From Schistocephalus solidus (lineage: Eukaryota > Platyhelminthes > Cestoda > Diphyllobothriidea > Diphyllobothriidae), in the NCBI GenBank assembly GCA_017591395.1, contig WEDG01005134.1, forward strand, positions 1-64,000: 64,000 nt of DNA, read 5' to 3'. The translations under genes and the position numbers were made by a program. Each line of letters opens with the position of its first letter. Within the stretch, counting starts at the first letter, position 1. Positions 24,641-38,130 of the stretch are shown in pieces. The notes under the pieces were generated by a model. It worked only from the letters and a program-made list of their open reading frames with translations, was not told the origin of the DNA and searched no databases.

Positions 24641-25760
24641 TGACAGATATGTGCACTGTTACCCAAAATGACGTGTCAGAGCACGGCGTCGATCTACAGA
24701 CCCTCGACAATTCAGTCGCAAACGCTAACCACTCGGCAACAGCATCCCGACAGGGGTTTGTCGGCAAGATCAATCATATTGAGGAAGAGATTAAGAAGAT
24801 GAAAATCATATTATAGTCTAGGTTAGGCACAGTCGACGATAAGAATGAACCTTTTGGACGGATAAATAAAAAGAAGGACAAAAGAACATCAAATAAAAGG
24901 TACGTCAGCAACACTGTCCGTAGCTGTTACGGCAGCCCCAGAACAAAAACTGCAAATTCAAGACGAAAAAAAACAGCGAGGTCACTCGAAAAAAACAAGA
25001 AAAAAAGTCAGAAAAAAGTCCAAGAGAAATAGACCAGGGCTTTCGAGATATATATCTGCAAAACCGGAACCAGAAACGACGTCGAGAGTACCGCCTATCA
25101 CGTGAAACGCCGTGGGTCCTAAAACTATAAACAAATCGCAAAAAATCCCAGCTTGTTAAACCAAGTACGAGTCGTGATATCGATTCACCCACCAGAACTA
25201 CTGATTTCAATGCGCTGCCCTCTGCGCCAGGTGCTTCTACCAAGTCTGGCAAAATAGGCCACGAACAAGCATCTGCTCCACCATCCCCAGCGAATAGTGT
25301 CCTAGCAAAACATTATTTAGCTAACGATACCCCAATGGTCGATGCAAATCAAACTGATCGAGAAAAATGCATCATTATACAGGGACTCCCGGAGTCGAGT
25401 GCAAACACATCCTCGGAGCGAGTTTCGGATGACCAAGTGCTCTTTCAGGACCTACTTAATATTATTCTGGAACCATCCGCGGCAGTAGAAGTGATCAAAG
25501 CCTTCCGCCTTGGTAAATGGACAGAAGACCCACCGGAATCAACACGCCCTCGACCTCTCAAAGTCGTGCTGGTCAGTAGCGAGCAGTCTAGGCTCATTCT
25601 TTCCAGGCGATTGAGAATAAAAGGCTCCAACCCCGGCGTTTTTTTTTCAACGTGACTTGTCACCAGCAGAAAGGCTGAAACGTCGTATACTAGTTCTAGA
25701 ACTGTGAAAGCGCTTCAGCGAGGAGGAGCGAAATTTGATTTATTTTCAACAACCAAGTTC
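24641..25760 (+). pseudogene. CR1-like ORF1 (broken)
   Basis: Starts MTDMCTVTQNDVSEHG at 24641 with a short coiled-coil-like stretch (HIEEEIKKMK), followed by Lys-rich sequence full of stops. The conserved core is the frame at 25335-25655: REKCIIIQGLPESSANT, then an alpha-helical FQDLLNIILEP, AFRLGKWTEDPPEST, PRPLKVVLVSSEQ and LSRRLRIKGS. This is the RNA-binding ORF1 type that accompanies CR1-like elements in flatworms. A frameshift at the poly-T near 25640 moves the continuation (RDLSPAERLKRR-like) into another frame. ORF1 proteins coat element RNA and chaperone it in the retrotransposition particle; that role is family knowledge. Confidence 0.65.
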
Positions 25761-25853
25761 AGCAGCGTCCACCATTCTTCCATTGGGCTGGTCCGGTACG
25801 GATGACTGAGCAGCCGAGGCATTAACTGAAGGCTCGAGCTGCATCGTAATCAC

Positions 25854-28600
25854 ATGTCCCTCAAACCGGAAGTTAAAATTCATGTCACCAATGCGCAAAG
25901 CATATTATCAAAGTTTGACGAGATGCAGATCCATGTCTATGATCTCTCACCAGACGTAATTTCCTTGACAGAAACCTGGTTGTCCCAACATGTGCACGAC
26001 CGTGAGTTAACTATACCAGGCTACCAGCTATTCAGAAGAGACCAGGAAGGTCGTCAGGGAGGAGGCGTTGTAACCAACGTAAAACACGCACGCCTAGTGT
26101 CAGAAAAAACTGAACCGTTTGCATGCAGCTTCGAAGATATTTGGCTCACTGTAAAGGTGCCAAGATCACACAGTCTTGAAGTTCTGACCGTCTATAGACC
26201 ACGAAAAAGTGACTTCGAGGCTAAAACTCACCTGTTAGAAGCGCTAGAAACGATTTGCCTCTCGATCTGACGTCTTAATAATGGGCGAATTCAATGCACC
26301 GCTCATTAACTGGAGTTCAGTATATGCACGCGGTCCAGAACTTGCTTTCGACCGACGTTTATTGGACATGACACTGAGGTCACTCCTCACTCAGCACGTC
26401 TTATTTCCAACGAGGGTGCGGATGGGACAGCAGTCAAACTGTTTTAGACCTGGTGTTTACGAAATCGCTTAATAGTGTTGATGAGGTGCAAAGTCAACCT
26501 CCCTCTAAGTCGGAGTTACCACGTCGTACTTCACTGGGACTACTCAATGTTTTCGATGACTAAACAGTTCACCAGATTTAGACGAAATATTTGGCGTGGT
26601 GACTTTTGATAAAATGAAGACTCGACTCAACAACATAAACTGGAAATCAGCCTTTTCCGGCAATGTGACAGAGGATTGGGAATGGTTAAGTGAGTTATTG
26701 CATATTCTTCCCAGCAACCACTGCCCGATTTCCCGTTAGAGACTGGATAAAAGACCCCAGTGGCTGAATTAAACGTTAAAAAAAGAAGTGAATAAAAAGC
26801 GGACGTTGTGGAAGAAATCATTTGCTGATAAGACTACAGCGTCCATAAACACATACAAGGTACAAAGGAACAAAGTTAAATGGCTTATCCTCAGGACACG
26901 ACAACATTTTGAAAAAGACCTGTTGAACCGTGCAGTGGAATATCCGAAGTTATTCTACAATTAAATTAGAAGGAGAACGCGTAACAGGGACCCAGTTCCC
27001 TTACTAAGGACTAGCGAAAACCTAGAGATTAGTGAGGATGGAGTAAAAGCGGAGCACCTTTCAGAATTCTTTAAATTTATCTTTACGAGTGAAAGCGCAT
27101 TTAATCCTCCCGACTAAGACTTAGATGAGGGTCCAACAATAAAGGCTGTATTTTTCGACGAAGCAAAATGTTCATAAAGAGCTGTTGGCTCTTAATGAGT
27201 CTAAATCACCGGGCCCAGATGATATACCGACAAAGTTACTAAAGGAACTCGCTGCGGAAATGGCCAAACCGTTGTCCTTGCTTTTTCAAACCTCGTTCGA
27301 AGCCGGCAAACTACCTGCTGATTAGAAATCTGCACGAATCACACCACCATGTAAAGGTGGCAGCAAGGTCTCCGCAAATAATTACAGACCAATTAGACTC
27401 ACCTCGATCTGCTGCAAACTCATGGAAAAAATAATAAAGCGAGAGGATTGCACTTCTTAGAGCAGCATAAATTATTATCCGATGCGCAGCATGGATTTTG
27501 AAGTGGAAGGTATGGCGAAACGAACTTGCTTTATTGTTTGGAACACTGGACGCGAGCAGTTGATGGAGGAAATGCGCTGCACGTAGTCTACATTGACTTT
27601 AAGAAGGCATTTGATAGTGTCCGACACCAGCGACCTACACAAGCTCAACCGAACAGGCATTAGAGGTCATCTCCTCAGATGGATCAAAAGCTTCTTATTT
27701 GGCCGCTATCAAATCGTCCATGTCGGTAACCAGCAGTCGGCGGAGGTTGCGGTTGAAAGTGGTGTTCCCCAGGGCTCCGTTTTTGGCCCTACTCTATTCA
27801 TTTTGTACGTCAACGACTGTATCAATGAATTGGAGTTTGATGTCACCATGTTTGCGGATGATATTAAGCTATGGAGGGTCATCAGAACTGCAGCAGACGT
27901 AAAGCATTTGCAGGAAAACCTAAACCGACTTCAACAATGGTCAAAGGACTGGCTTTTGCCGTTCAATGAGAACAAATGCACTATTCTATGAGTCGGTAGA
28001 ACAAGCACTCCCAACCTCATGGATTACTGCCTGAATGGTATACCATTGCAAGAAGTTGACGAGCAAAAGGACTTGGGAGTGTTGATCTCGAGCTCCCTTT
28101 AAACCATCACTGCATTTTCAAAGGTAGCCAAGTCTGCGATGTCAGCCCTGTACCTTGTCAAGCGGGCTATCTCTGCCTTTGATAAAGACTGTTTTTGCTT
28201 GGAGATCCGGGACCACGAAGGATCTCAATATCCTCGAAAAGGTTCAAAGGCGTGCAAATAACCTTGTGACTGGACAGGGCTCATTACCCTATGAAACCCG
28301 ATTAGCTAACCTTGATCTCTTTCCCATTGAGTTAAAGGCAGCTACGAGGTGACCTGATACAAACATTCCGTATCATGTGCGGCCAGGGCTGCTGCCTCAC
28401 ACCTGGAGACTTCTTCCAGTAAGCAGTAACCGCGAACTTGAGAGGGCATCCACTCAAAAACTACGTGTAACTGGGGCCAGACTGAATACACGACAGTTCT
28501 TCTTCTCCAAGAGAGCGATCGACGCTTGGAATGCTCTGCATCTGGATGTTGTTTATGGCTATTTCCGTTGAGCTTTTTAAGAAATACCTGGACCAGTATA
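25854..28600 (+). pseudogene. CR1-like ORF2: endonuclease and reverse transcriptase (broken)
   Basis: The endonuclease is at 25854-26270: KIHVTNAQSILSKFDEMQ, then PDVISLTETWL (catalytic Glu in TETW) and RRDQEGRQGGGVV; it continues past a frameshift near 26270 with MGEFNAP (GDFN motif with D changed to E). RT is at about 27185-28000: LNESKSPGPDDIPTKLLKE, YRPIRLTSICCKLMEK, the motif A region FKKAFDSVRH (near 27600), GVPQGSVFGPTLFILYVND and FADD at 27851-27862. Then come LQENLNRLQQWSKDWLLPFN and, out of frame, a C-terminal block with LFPIELK and FFSKRAIDAWNALHLDVV near 28495-28550. Stops occur at several points, for example near 27323 and 27989. The order and motifs fit the CR1/L2 group of the Jockey superfamily. 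Confidence 0.8.
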
Positions 28601-28770
28601 GCAGTGCCCACTAAAATATCCCCAGATCTTCTTAGTCACGTCCCATTTGAATCACGATCTTATAATTACAATACTCCTTTGTATATTTAGGTACCATTTT
28701 ATAGTATTTTTATTAAATCAAACTCGTCGCATATGCCTCACTCACGAGAATCTTGTCAATAAGAATATCA

Positions 28771-29000
28771 TGTCGTCATGCTACTCGTAATATTAAAGTA
28801 CGAAATTTATGTTTACTCTTTTCGATTAGCCAGCAGCTGCTTGTTTTCCGCAAGCTATTTTGATAACCAACCTTTTTACATTTTCATGATGTACCAGAGC
28901 CTATTTAGCCATACTATAACCAAGAGGGAGTTCAAAGGCATTTGCCTATCTTTCCCTTAAAAGACTGAACTGAATGGTTATAATTTTACGTGACTGTGGT
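28771..29000. other. Spacer between two retroelements
   Basis: AT-rich sequence with no feature seen; a short plus-strand frame (28778-28960) has no recognisable content. Confidence 0.4.
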
Positions 29001-29120
29001 TTCTACCACAACGATAATTAAGACCCGAAAAAATCATACATAGAATTGAAGATGAGAGGTTCACATAGTTCATCGTTTTCGACAGCCCCTAAGAAAAAAA
29101 AGTGGCAAGTCATGGACCAG

Positions 29121-29160
29121 ATCAACGTTTCGGAAAACCTCTTATTTCCATCCTCAGGAT
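29121..29160 (-). ncRNA. Hammerhead ribozyme-like motif of the Penelope element
   Basis: On the minus strand: ATC (stem I), core CTGAGGA (29157-29151; position 7 may vary in hammerheads), a bulged T, GGAAA...TTTCC (stem II, 5 bp), GAAA, ACGT (minimal self-complementary stem III), T as cleavage-site base, and GAT (stem I, 3 bp with ATC). A very short stem III and a bulge after the core are features I associate with Penelope hammerheads. Stem I is short, so activity may be weak or need a longer context. Confidence 0.6.
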
Positions 29161-29229
29161 AAGTAATTGCTTCTTCCTACTGGCCTTGATTTCCTTAGCG
29201 TTGATACCCACCTGGTTTTATATCCATGC

Positions 29230-31000
29230 TCGGTGCACACAATTCGACCTTCTTGTGCGCTGATGACTAGAGTTGAGCTATCGAAGATCGTCCGCTGATG
29301 GTCAAGCATCAACGTGTCCATCTAGCAGCTCTCTACATTTTTTGACAAGTCAGCGTGCTAAAGTGGCCTGCCCCTCGTCCGTCAATGGCCTTATCAGTTC
29401 TTGGTGCCCGTGTGAGTTGATTTCGGTCTCATGCGTGATTCGGGGATGTAGCGCTAAATAGTGAACACTTGACCTCCGGCCAGCTCACTTTCTATGATCC
29501 ACGAGCTTCAGTTGCCTAACGCGCGATTTTGCCCGGCTGTCTAACTGGTCTTGTCCGAACTCCATCAAGCCTCGCGAGTAGCAACATTTAAGCGGGATGT
29601 TTGTCTATCGCGTTGTAAGTGTGCTAGTTTAGCACCAGGGTTTCGAGAAGCCATCTGACACTCTTATAAATGTGTCGGCCAATTACCCAAATTGATAATG
29701 ACGATGGAACATTGACAATTTATCCTTGTGGTTGATTGGCAGCTGTTGCTAACGCGATCTTGTGCCAAGGCGTTTGCGCGTTTCATCAAAGTACCCCTCA
29801 TCACAGTTGTGGCATGGTATCCTGTTGACCAATAATGAGCCACAGGAAGTAATTTCTTAGGCTTCATGAGCAGTCATCTGATTCTCGACTCCGGTTTAGG
29901 TCCACAACGATCATAGAGAGTTTCAGGATCCTTGCAGTCGCATCTAATATATTTTACACACTATAAATTAGGAGGCAGAACGTTGGAATTTCTTCAGTCC
30001 ATGGCCTCCAAAGACATTTTGTATGAAAGACTTCAGATAACCGTTTGGCTCGAAATAACCTATAAAAATAATTATTTTTTTGCTTCTTTCCCCTTTCTTT
30101 GCTGCAATTTGTTTAAAAGCATTTAAAAGGGTTCCGAAACATCCGCGTTTATGACCAATGGGATGGGTGCTCCTGAAGTAAACGATACGCCAGGTGGTAG
30201 TTGCCTTACGGTAGACCGTTGTCTTTGCCTTCCCATCTATAAGCCTTGTCACTTGTTAGTCGAGGAAGGGCAACCAACTGTTGGCATTTTCTTTCATATT
30301 TAACTGGATGACTGGAAAGGTTGATTTCAAGAGTGCCTTGAAAGTCTGTTCGTCACATTTTTTTGGTCACAAAAGCTTCGTTAACGCAAATTTCCAAGAA
30401 CCTCGTGGGACCCTACCGTAGACCAGCCGTGCGAGCCGCTGAGAAAATGCTTCAGCAATTAGTCCAGACAAATGCAAGCCCATTAGTGTCCCCTTCCAGA
30501 TCCTGGATTCGATTTACAACTCATCAGCAAACTTCACTGTCCACTCAGAATATGTAGTTACGAAACGCGTTCCATCGTACAGCCACTTTGATCACCCAAA
30601 TGTTTGGTACTGCCTAAGAAACGATGGGTCTTAAGAGCACTTCTGCCTTCAGCAGACCGCATAAGATAATAATAACTGCATCAATGGGTTTTTCTGCCAG
30701 GGTTTCCTTGCTCCAGATGACTCATTCGTTCCACAACTGACATATCATCTTACTAGCGGGGGTTTCGAGCATCCTGAACTCAGTTTAATTTGATGGTGCA
30801 TAAGAAGTTGTGTTTATCACTAGATTTCCAAGCTTCGCAAAGTACTCGATTTTATCCATAATGACCGTTGAGTGTCCCATGTCGGTTTGTACGGGCGCAA
30901 GCACCCTTATCGTCAGTACTGTCATACGCTCTCAAGTTTCGTACAATCTTCATCTGTCTTTTTGTTGGAGAAATAAAGAGGATGCTCGTTGCCGGAGGGA
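29230..31000 (-). pseudogene. Penelope-like reverse transcriptase (broken)
   Basis: In order on the minus strand: STVIMDKIEYFAKLGNLV near 30880-30810 (equivalent of the DKGxxTVVMDxxEY block); LKAEVLLRPIVS near 30660-30620 (the GLPKIHK...LRPIVS block with its first half altered); GTLMGLHLSGLIAEAFSQRL near 30495-30430 (motif B, PMGSPISGLLAE type); a NEAFVTK remnant of the YVDD region near 30375; KTTVYRKATTTWRIVYFRS and THPIGHKRG near 30220-30150 (the YRKPTHT...HHPLxHKRG block typical of Penelope RT); and NGYLKSFI near 30010. Stops and frameshifts separate these pieces. The GIY-YIG endonuclease expected after the RT (about 29300-29900) is too decayed for me to confirm. Dead copy. Confidence 0.7.
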
Positions 31001-31050
31001 TTTTGTGCACTCATAATCTGCCCCGCTTTTCTAAAGGGCCTATTCGAAAT

Positions 31051-31660
31051 ATGTTTTAGGGATTGTTGCGTTCGGAGCATTTATTTCGCGACAGGTAGGA
31101 ACCGCCAGTTGCGACTGAGTGAGACGATGTGAAACAGGCACTAACAACTGGTCAGTACTTTGGCTGACGAGTTTGCAGGCCAACAAGCCCGATGAGTTGG
31201 CAAGACTAAGGATGACCGCAAAAGAGACACATGTTGAGCGAGCCCATCAGCGGTCGATCCGAGCACGGATACCAGGAATACCGACGGCTGCGTCAACCAC
31301 TACAATAATCTGCTGGCCGCCCTATATGATGTTAAGACCCCTCCTGTCAGAAGACTATCGTGGCCTGGAACATCCGGGGCCGCCAACTATCACCGTGGCC
31401 AATGAGGATTGGGCAGACGACGTCATAGTGAAATCCCGGCTGATGCGACATCACAAGGGATCAGCGAAGGGTGACGATGACCGGGGTGAACTTAGTCATC
31501 GTGGGACGCCGCGGCCAATAGAAGCTGGTGTGGCAGAACCGGCTTTCGGCGGGGGTGACGACACCCGGCGACACGTGTGGAACATAACACACAGCCAGTT
31601 TTGAAAGGCCAGGAGCAATGAGAACAGTGACATCTCATGGGAGTTGCGAGCATGACTCTG
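31051..31660. other. GC-rich block of unknown origin
   Basis: Clearly GC-richer than the DNA on its right. A 161-codon plus-strand frame (31119-31604, Arg/Thr/Pro-rich) and a partly overlapping minus frame exist, but neither shows a domain I know. It lies at the 5' side of the Penelope element and could be its leader or terminal repeat, or an unrelated repeat. Confidence 0.3.
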
Positions 31661-34600
31661 GTCTCTGAGAATGGGTAAACAAAACAGGTACTCAAAACTT
31701 CAGGCAACCAATATAACTCTCCCGGTGATAGCTCCTTCTTCTTCTTCTGACAAACCACCTTGTAATTGCATTTTATTTACTATTACCTACATGGGAACTG
31801 GCACCACACTGTCTGTTTTCTCTGCCATGTCGTACGTAGTAAATGTTAAGACAATTTCTATATGCAATGCACAATATATTGTTTTGTGGAATTCACGAAA
31901 GTTCTTCAGAAAGAATACCAACTTCATTCCACTTTAAATAATTTCAATGTTCAACAAAAAGAAAACAAGAAGATACATTTAGTAGCAAAACGGTTTTGAA
32001 AGAAATAATTTAGTATGTCAGATATTGAAAGGAAGCTTTGCGTGGCAGACGTTATTCTAACCTAACTTGGCCATTTAAAAACTGAAAACATATGAATCCA
32101 TAAAACAAATGTTTTTTCAGCTTTAACAGCATGCATGTTTTTAGATATTTGAAATGGTTGTGTGGAATTGTTCGTGGTATAGTCAAGAGTAAACAATAAC
32201 CAAGTTACATTTGATTGATTTTTGTAAACATAATAATCTATTTTATTTTGGGTTTCTAATCTAATTGATTTCCAGAATAACTTGATACAAGGTGCATACA
32301 TTGTTAAGGACATATGAAGCGAACCTCATGCAGGCAAAGATGAAATCAAGACACTTTGATGGGTCTGGTATACTTTCGAAATTTGTGTTATCCGAAGCAT
32401 TCAGTGACTTATCGATCAACTGCCGCATGTGCATTGCGAGAAATGGTCAAACAATCCTCAGAAAAAAACGAAAAATGCAATTCAATGATAAAATACTCAA
32501 GCTATTTTATGATTGATAGACAGGCAAACGTTAAATGTATTACTCAAACAACAAGACCTATACAGGCAAACAAAAAACAATAGAGTGAACATGTTTAAGC
32601 CTCAAAAGTTTCCGCCAGGATAGGAGCGAGAGAAAATGTGAACATACAGATCTTAACTGCCATTAATGATCCATTCAAAAATTTCAAGACGTTTGAAAAG
32701 AAACTCTGATTTAAGTGTAACGGCACTTAAATATCATTTTCCAAATTTGCTGCTTAGGAGGTAAATTGAGATACCGTATGTTTTAAACTGAAGTAAACGT
32801 AATATTCTATGAAAAGTCAATTAAGATATATTTTAAAATATCAGAATATTTTGTTATAGTTCATAACCAAATTTTTCATGCTTGGTCTTGGAACTCTCTA
32901 AGCGGGCCATTTAATTGAAGCGCAGGACAAACATGGGAACAAGAACTGGGCGTTATTCAGTTTGGTCTACAATGACAAAGGCTGGGGATCAGGGCAGGGT
33001 GGGAGCGTGCAGGGTCATGCTGTGACAGCCACATTTGTTTTTTATAGCTCTCACACTCCGTATCATGGAGTGTGGAGCACGTGATTAGAAGCTGCGGACT
33101 ACTATGATCGAACGGTTGTGTCCATTGTGATCTGAAACAGTTAACTAATTGCTATATATGCGGCACAGCAAACACCTCAAATTATTTAGAAAAAAACGTT
33201 TGTTTAGCACAAAAGATGTCCACATTCCTACCAACTCACAGATGAAGAGAAACCTGATCGATAAAATTGTCCATGAAATCAAACACGTTTGCAGGGCTTT
33301 ACAAGTTTCGTTTGAGTTTGGGCAATTCAAACTTTGACTCGAATGTAAACATTGAATGTATCAATTGAAATTATTGCTTAAAAAATCTTTAAAATTTATA
33401 TATAATAAATGGTAAAAGAAGCAACCTGATATTTATACTCTGCGATGTAGCCTGTGACAGTCTATCGTGGGTTAATATGACCTGTTTTAGTTTCATGAGT
33501 TAATGACACTCTCTCTGTTATGGTTATGCATGCATCTTTTGCTGAACAATTTAAGACCAAATTTAAAATATGTAATCTGGAAAATACGAAAAATCTGGTA
33601 GTTTTCTACCCTTCAAAAATAAATTCAAACACGTACGCGGTAAGGCGTAAAAAGGTCAAAGCGTGTTTTACATGACTCACTCAGTGAATAAAGATATCCG
33701 CATAGGTTTATTACAAAATAAATGCCATGTCACAAGGAAACACCCACATAGCATAGTATGAAAAATTACCTTCCTTAAGTCAATTTTTAGGGGTATGTGT
33801 TACGTTAATTCCTTAGAAGACGCTTCGGCCAAGCTTTTTTAAGAACCTAAAATATTCGTCTTACCCTATTTTGCACACAAAGGTGCACATTTGTTGCATT
33901 TTCGTGCGCCTGTGGAGCAAGATGTTATGGTCACTCCAAGTACTGAGTCTAATCCATAATGTAGGTACTGATACCACCAGTGTTCTGCTTGATCACTAAA
34001 TTAAGTGGGAGCACATCGTTAACGAACATGTAATTTTCCCTAAATAGCTTAAATATAGAACCCTTAATATGGTAAGCTTTATGTAAATTCACATTATCTT
34101 CTAGGTTTAACCAAATCTTGTTATTCCCTGCAGGTTTCCGGGATATGCTGCAGTCTCAAGCCGTCTCCTTAGTCTGAAATCAAGTCATTTCTTGATAAAT
34201 CTGTTACATATTTTCCATTTAAATTTTCCTGCATTTTGCGGTATCCTAATTAATTTTGTCGAGCCAATAAGGTATAACATGGAGGAGATTCCACGCTTTG
34301 CATTAACGTTTTAATAGTGCATAACGTTCGTTCTAAGATTAAGGATATCGATCTATGTTTCAGTCACAACATAAAATGAATAATTATATGGTGTTGTTGC
34401 AGGTTTAAATAAACAGGTCAAATTAATCTGTTGGATTTGCAATTTTTTAAAAAATAAAGTTAATGTTCTGTTAAAAAACAAACAACGGATAATTTAAAAA
34501 TAACGTGCTTTTTTAATAAAATTGCAAATATATGCTGTCAAACTTAAGTCGGTCTTATAACCACGGAAAAATAAATAACTGAATAATGATTGTGCATTCT

Positions 34601-37600
34601 ATTTCATTTTCTCCTTTAATTGAAGAGTGGAAAAGAGGTGGACTGCCACTGGAAGCTCTGGTAAATTCATTTGCCTTCTATCTTTGCTTAGAACACTTTC
34701 GTTTGGCCAGATTTCAGTGCTTAATTAAAATGCCGGTTTTGTTTGAAAAGGTCCTGTTAGCACTCCCCAAAAATTATATATTGCATTGCATGCAGCGAAT
34801 AAAGCAGATTTACAGGGAGGCATTCGTTTGTGACAGGCCTGGGAAAAATTATAATTAAGTAATTTTTGACAGTTAGTTAGGTTCCGTTTCAAACTGCGCA
34901 TTAGCACCGTTATTTCAATTGCTTCCTTTTGTATAACAACTCTAAAACCTCTTTCGAGTCCGTTTACACTTAAAAAAAGGTCGGGCGTATACCGATGGGT
35001 TGTGCAGTTTAGCAGAGATCAAAGAAACTTTTTGTGCCCTCAGGGCTATTATATTTTACATATAATGCAGCAGGACTTCCGACAGTTGTTTTTTCAAATA
35101 GTTTTGTATTGAAAATTGGTTATATTCCTTACAGGTTGCACAACAAAGCTTACAACAAATATTCCAGTTTAACGTTATTTAATATGTTCTATAACTTATT
35201 GAGTTTATCAATCATGTGTAAGGCAAATGTGAATAGCGGAATGTTTGATATGGATCAAAAGTGCAGAAATGTCAATGAGCAAAATGCGAAATAGGTTTTA
35301 ATTTTATTTTAAACGAGGTAATTGAATTCGCTTATGGAAAATTGAAAATCATATAAAGCCAAGGATAGTCTTCTTTTATCTATAGAAAAACTAGAGTTGA
35401 AAAATTTCATCAGCATACTTCTCCTAGCGAGGTTACCCAGTGCTTATGCAGTACATTTGCACTGACGTTCAGTCTTTTGCGTGTGCTCTGAATATATCAT
35501 AGCCTGAATTGGCTGTTGTGGTAAAGTATGGTGAACTTGACTTCTAAGAAGCAACACTGATAGGCTTTGTCTAAGAATGACAGATGTGAATAAATAATAT
35601 ACCAACTGCATTATCAAATGCCATCCATTTTATTACACGGATACAAAATTAGAGTGAGAATTCTGAGATATTGAACTTTCGCGACGATTGTTATTTTCTA
35701 TCGCATTGTAATAAATAATGAAAGAAAATCAATTTTAATTACTCGTTTGGCATAAACTGCTTTCTTTCTGCTAGGGCTAACCTATAAGGGATTACAAACC
35801 AAGACAATGAAAATGTTCAAAGAAGGTCAAAAATAATTCATACAAAAGTTTATAAAACGATTCTTCCAAAGAGTATAAGCTTTTAATATAGCTTTTAACC
35901 AAATATTGCAAGTCAGCAAGTCAAATCGTAAAACAAAAACTTTGCCTTAATTATTTTTAAGTATCGTGTTTAAAAGAGAGAAAAAATGTTTTTCTGGTTC
36001 ATCTTTAAACTGGGCTGAATAAGAGATTTCGTTCAACAACTGCTCGTAAGGCTTACAAAGATACAAATAACATGCACTCAATCAATTTGTGATAAGTGTA
36101 ACGTCAGCTTACAGTTACAATGTATGCACTGTCTGCATGCGGATATTGCCAACCCAATGCATTTGCCTAACACTGAGGATGTGTCACTACTATGAACAAC
36201 CATATGCTATATGGGAATTTTGCTCGCTGAGGACTAATTAATGCATGTCACCATTGACAACCAAACATACGTAAACTAATTATATACAAACTTATTTAAA
36301 GGCAAAAGGTTTTTAAAACACAAATAAGATATCTAATACATATAAAAAATGTGTTGCAACATAAAACCCTATCAATATCAAAGTACACGAATCATAGAGA
36401 AAAACAAATCGTTGAAATAGAAGAAATAAGCCAAATGATGTACCGTAGATTGCCGAACCCTTGAAATGCTTATATTATGAAATTGTTGTTGTATCCGAGC
36501 AGCCGGTTTAAGGTGTTAGTTCTGTTTGTTGAATTGAATTTAATGCATACAAAGGGTTCACTTCAGATTGGTTTATTGATGGGAAAATAGGATGAGATGA
36601 GGCTAATTCCTAGGTTTCTGGCTATCAAGGAATATTTCTACGCTTAAAATGGCTACGGATCAAATAAATTTGCTTTTGTGTGCATTATTATGAATGAAAA
36701 TTATAAATAGCGGAAACATGTTGAATATATCCCTTTGGAGAACGGAAAATCTTGTTTTATTTCGCATAAATCAGGTGAATGAAGCTTTTTAAGATTCCAT
36801 TGTTTTTGGATAAGCACGAAAATATTCAACCTACAAAATAAATATGTTTTGCGCAAACATAATTTTGTGAATGCACATTGTTTTACCACACTGATATCTA
36901 AGAACGTAAACACGCATTTATACGAGACGCTGTAACCCACCGTCATTTATGCGGTTGCGGCCTACGTGAGGTCTGTCATGAAAATTTTGTTCCGAGGATT
37001 GCTTTTAATGAAGAAGGAAAACGGCAATGGAATGGGCTGGTGATTGACATTTTACCGCCAGAATCTTAGTAAGTATTTGGCCAATCTTTTTTTACAGTTT
37101 GAACTCGTAGAAGTAAACTGACAAGTTATCAAACATATAGGAAAAAGGATCAATATATGAAGAAAAGGGATTTTTTTCATTTTTAACAGAAGTTTTAATT
37201 CCAACGTTTTAGTGAAGTCGAAAAACCCGATCAAATATTCCCAGTTTTGCCTTGGCTTCATTTAGGAGAAAAATACTAAGTACGATGGTGTTCAACAGCT
37301 GAAACGTTTAATTAAAGCGGTTTAAAAAAGTTATTAGTTATATAAATTGTTTGACTTTCAAAAAGGCATATATTTTCTTGGCTTTTCGATGTGAACGTTC
37401 ATTTTCCTCGGCAGCGAGATTCAGTGTTTGAGTGAGTTCTCAAATATGAACCAGATGGCGGTCTGTATTAGAATAAACGCCCATAAAAGACTTACGTCTT
37501 TGGTAAATGCTTTAAAAAATATCTTATTGTTTTATGTTTAAAACTAATATATTTAATGGAATGGAATGCAGCCCGTCATCCTGGTGTATATCCACAGTTT

Positions 37601-38130
37601 CTCGTGACTCTTGTGCAAGATAATACATCTTAAAACTGTATTTAAGTAATCATTTCAATACATAAATTGACTGAGAAATGCTCGATAACAATGCATGGTA
37701 GCGGTTACCAACTTAATACAAGGGTCAAAACGCAGAAAAGATTTTTCGAAATAATTTAAAGGGTTTTTAAGCACAGGGTCAGGAACCTATGGCTGGCTGT
37801 TTTTTAAAGGATTTTAAAGCCTTATGAATATTACTCTTATGCTTATTGTTTTGCGATAAAGTGCCATAATTTTAAGTACGAAAGACTAGAGATCAGAGTC
37901 ATAATGTTTTCCATTTTTAAAAAGGTTAAAATGAAAATGAGATTATGCCGTTGTCTTCGACACTGGAACTCATGAAACCAATTATTTCAATAAATAATAT
38001 AATAACACTGGTGTTTCTGCAATTTGGATATTTTAAGTCTTCTCTTTCATCAAATCTTTTCACCTTTTCTACCAAAATTTAAGGCAGTAATTTTTGAGAA
38101 AAGCAGTTTCACATTCGTGTCTTCCCGTTC
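31661..38130. other. AT-rich DNA without recognisable genes
   Basis: Only short AT-driven frames. I found no domain, RNA gene or repeat family. Confidence 0.4.

Larger units (their letters stand above)
24641..28770 (+). mobile_element. CR1/L2-like non-LTR retrotransposon, near full length, decayed
   Basis: Contains the expected order ORF1, AP-type endonuclease, RT and a 3' tail, all on the plus strand, with many stops and frameshifts. Coding-like sequence starts near 24641 and ends near 28600; the 3' tail appears to end by about 28770 (...CTTGTCAATAAGAATATC). Its base composition is distinctly richer in G+C than the flanking DNA, as expected for an inserted element. Confidence 0.8.
29040..31050 (-). 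mobile_element. Penelope-like element, decayed
   Basis: On the minus strand, Penelope-type RT sequence runs from about 31000 down to about 29230, followed 3' by a hammerhead-like motif at 29121-29160. Penelope elements are known to carry hammerhead motifs in their terminal repeats, so motif, order and orientation agree. I could not define the ends or the second terminal repeat. Confidence 0.65.

Noticed and set aside
29258..29292. CTGATGACTAGAG...CTATCGAAGATC on the plus strand as another hammerhead
   Set aside because: GAAA is missing (CGAAG instead) and it is antisense to the Penelope element.
31119..31604. 161-codon plus-strand frame as a host gene
   Set aside because: No recognisable domain, no splice or promoter support, and it adjoins a retroelement; kept only as an unidentified GC-rich block.
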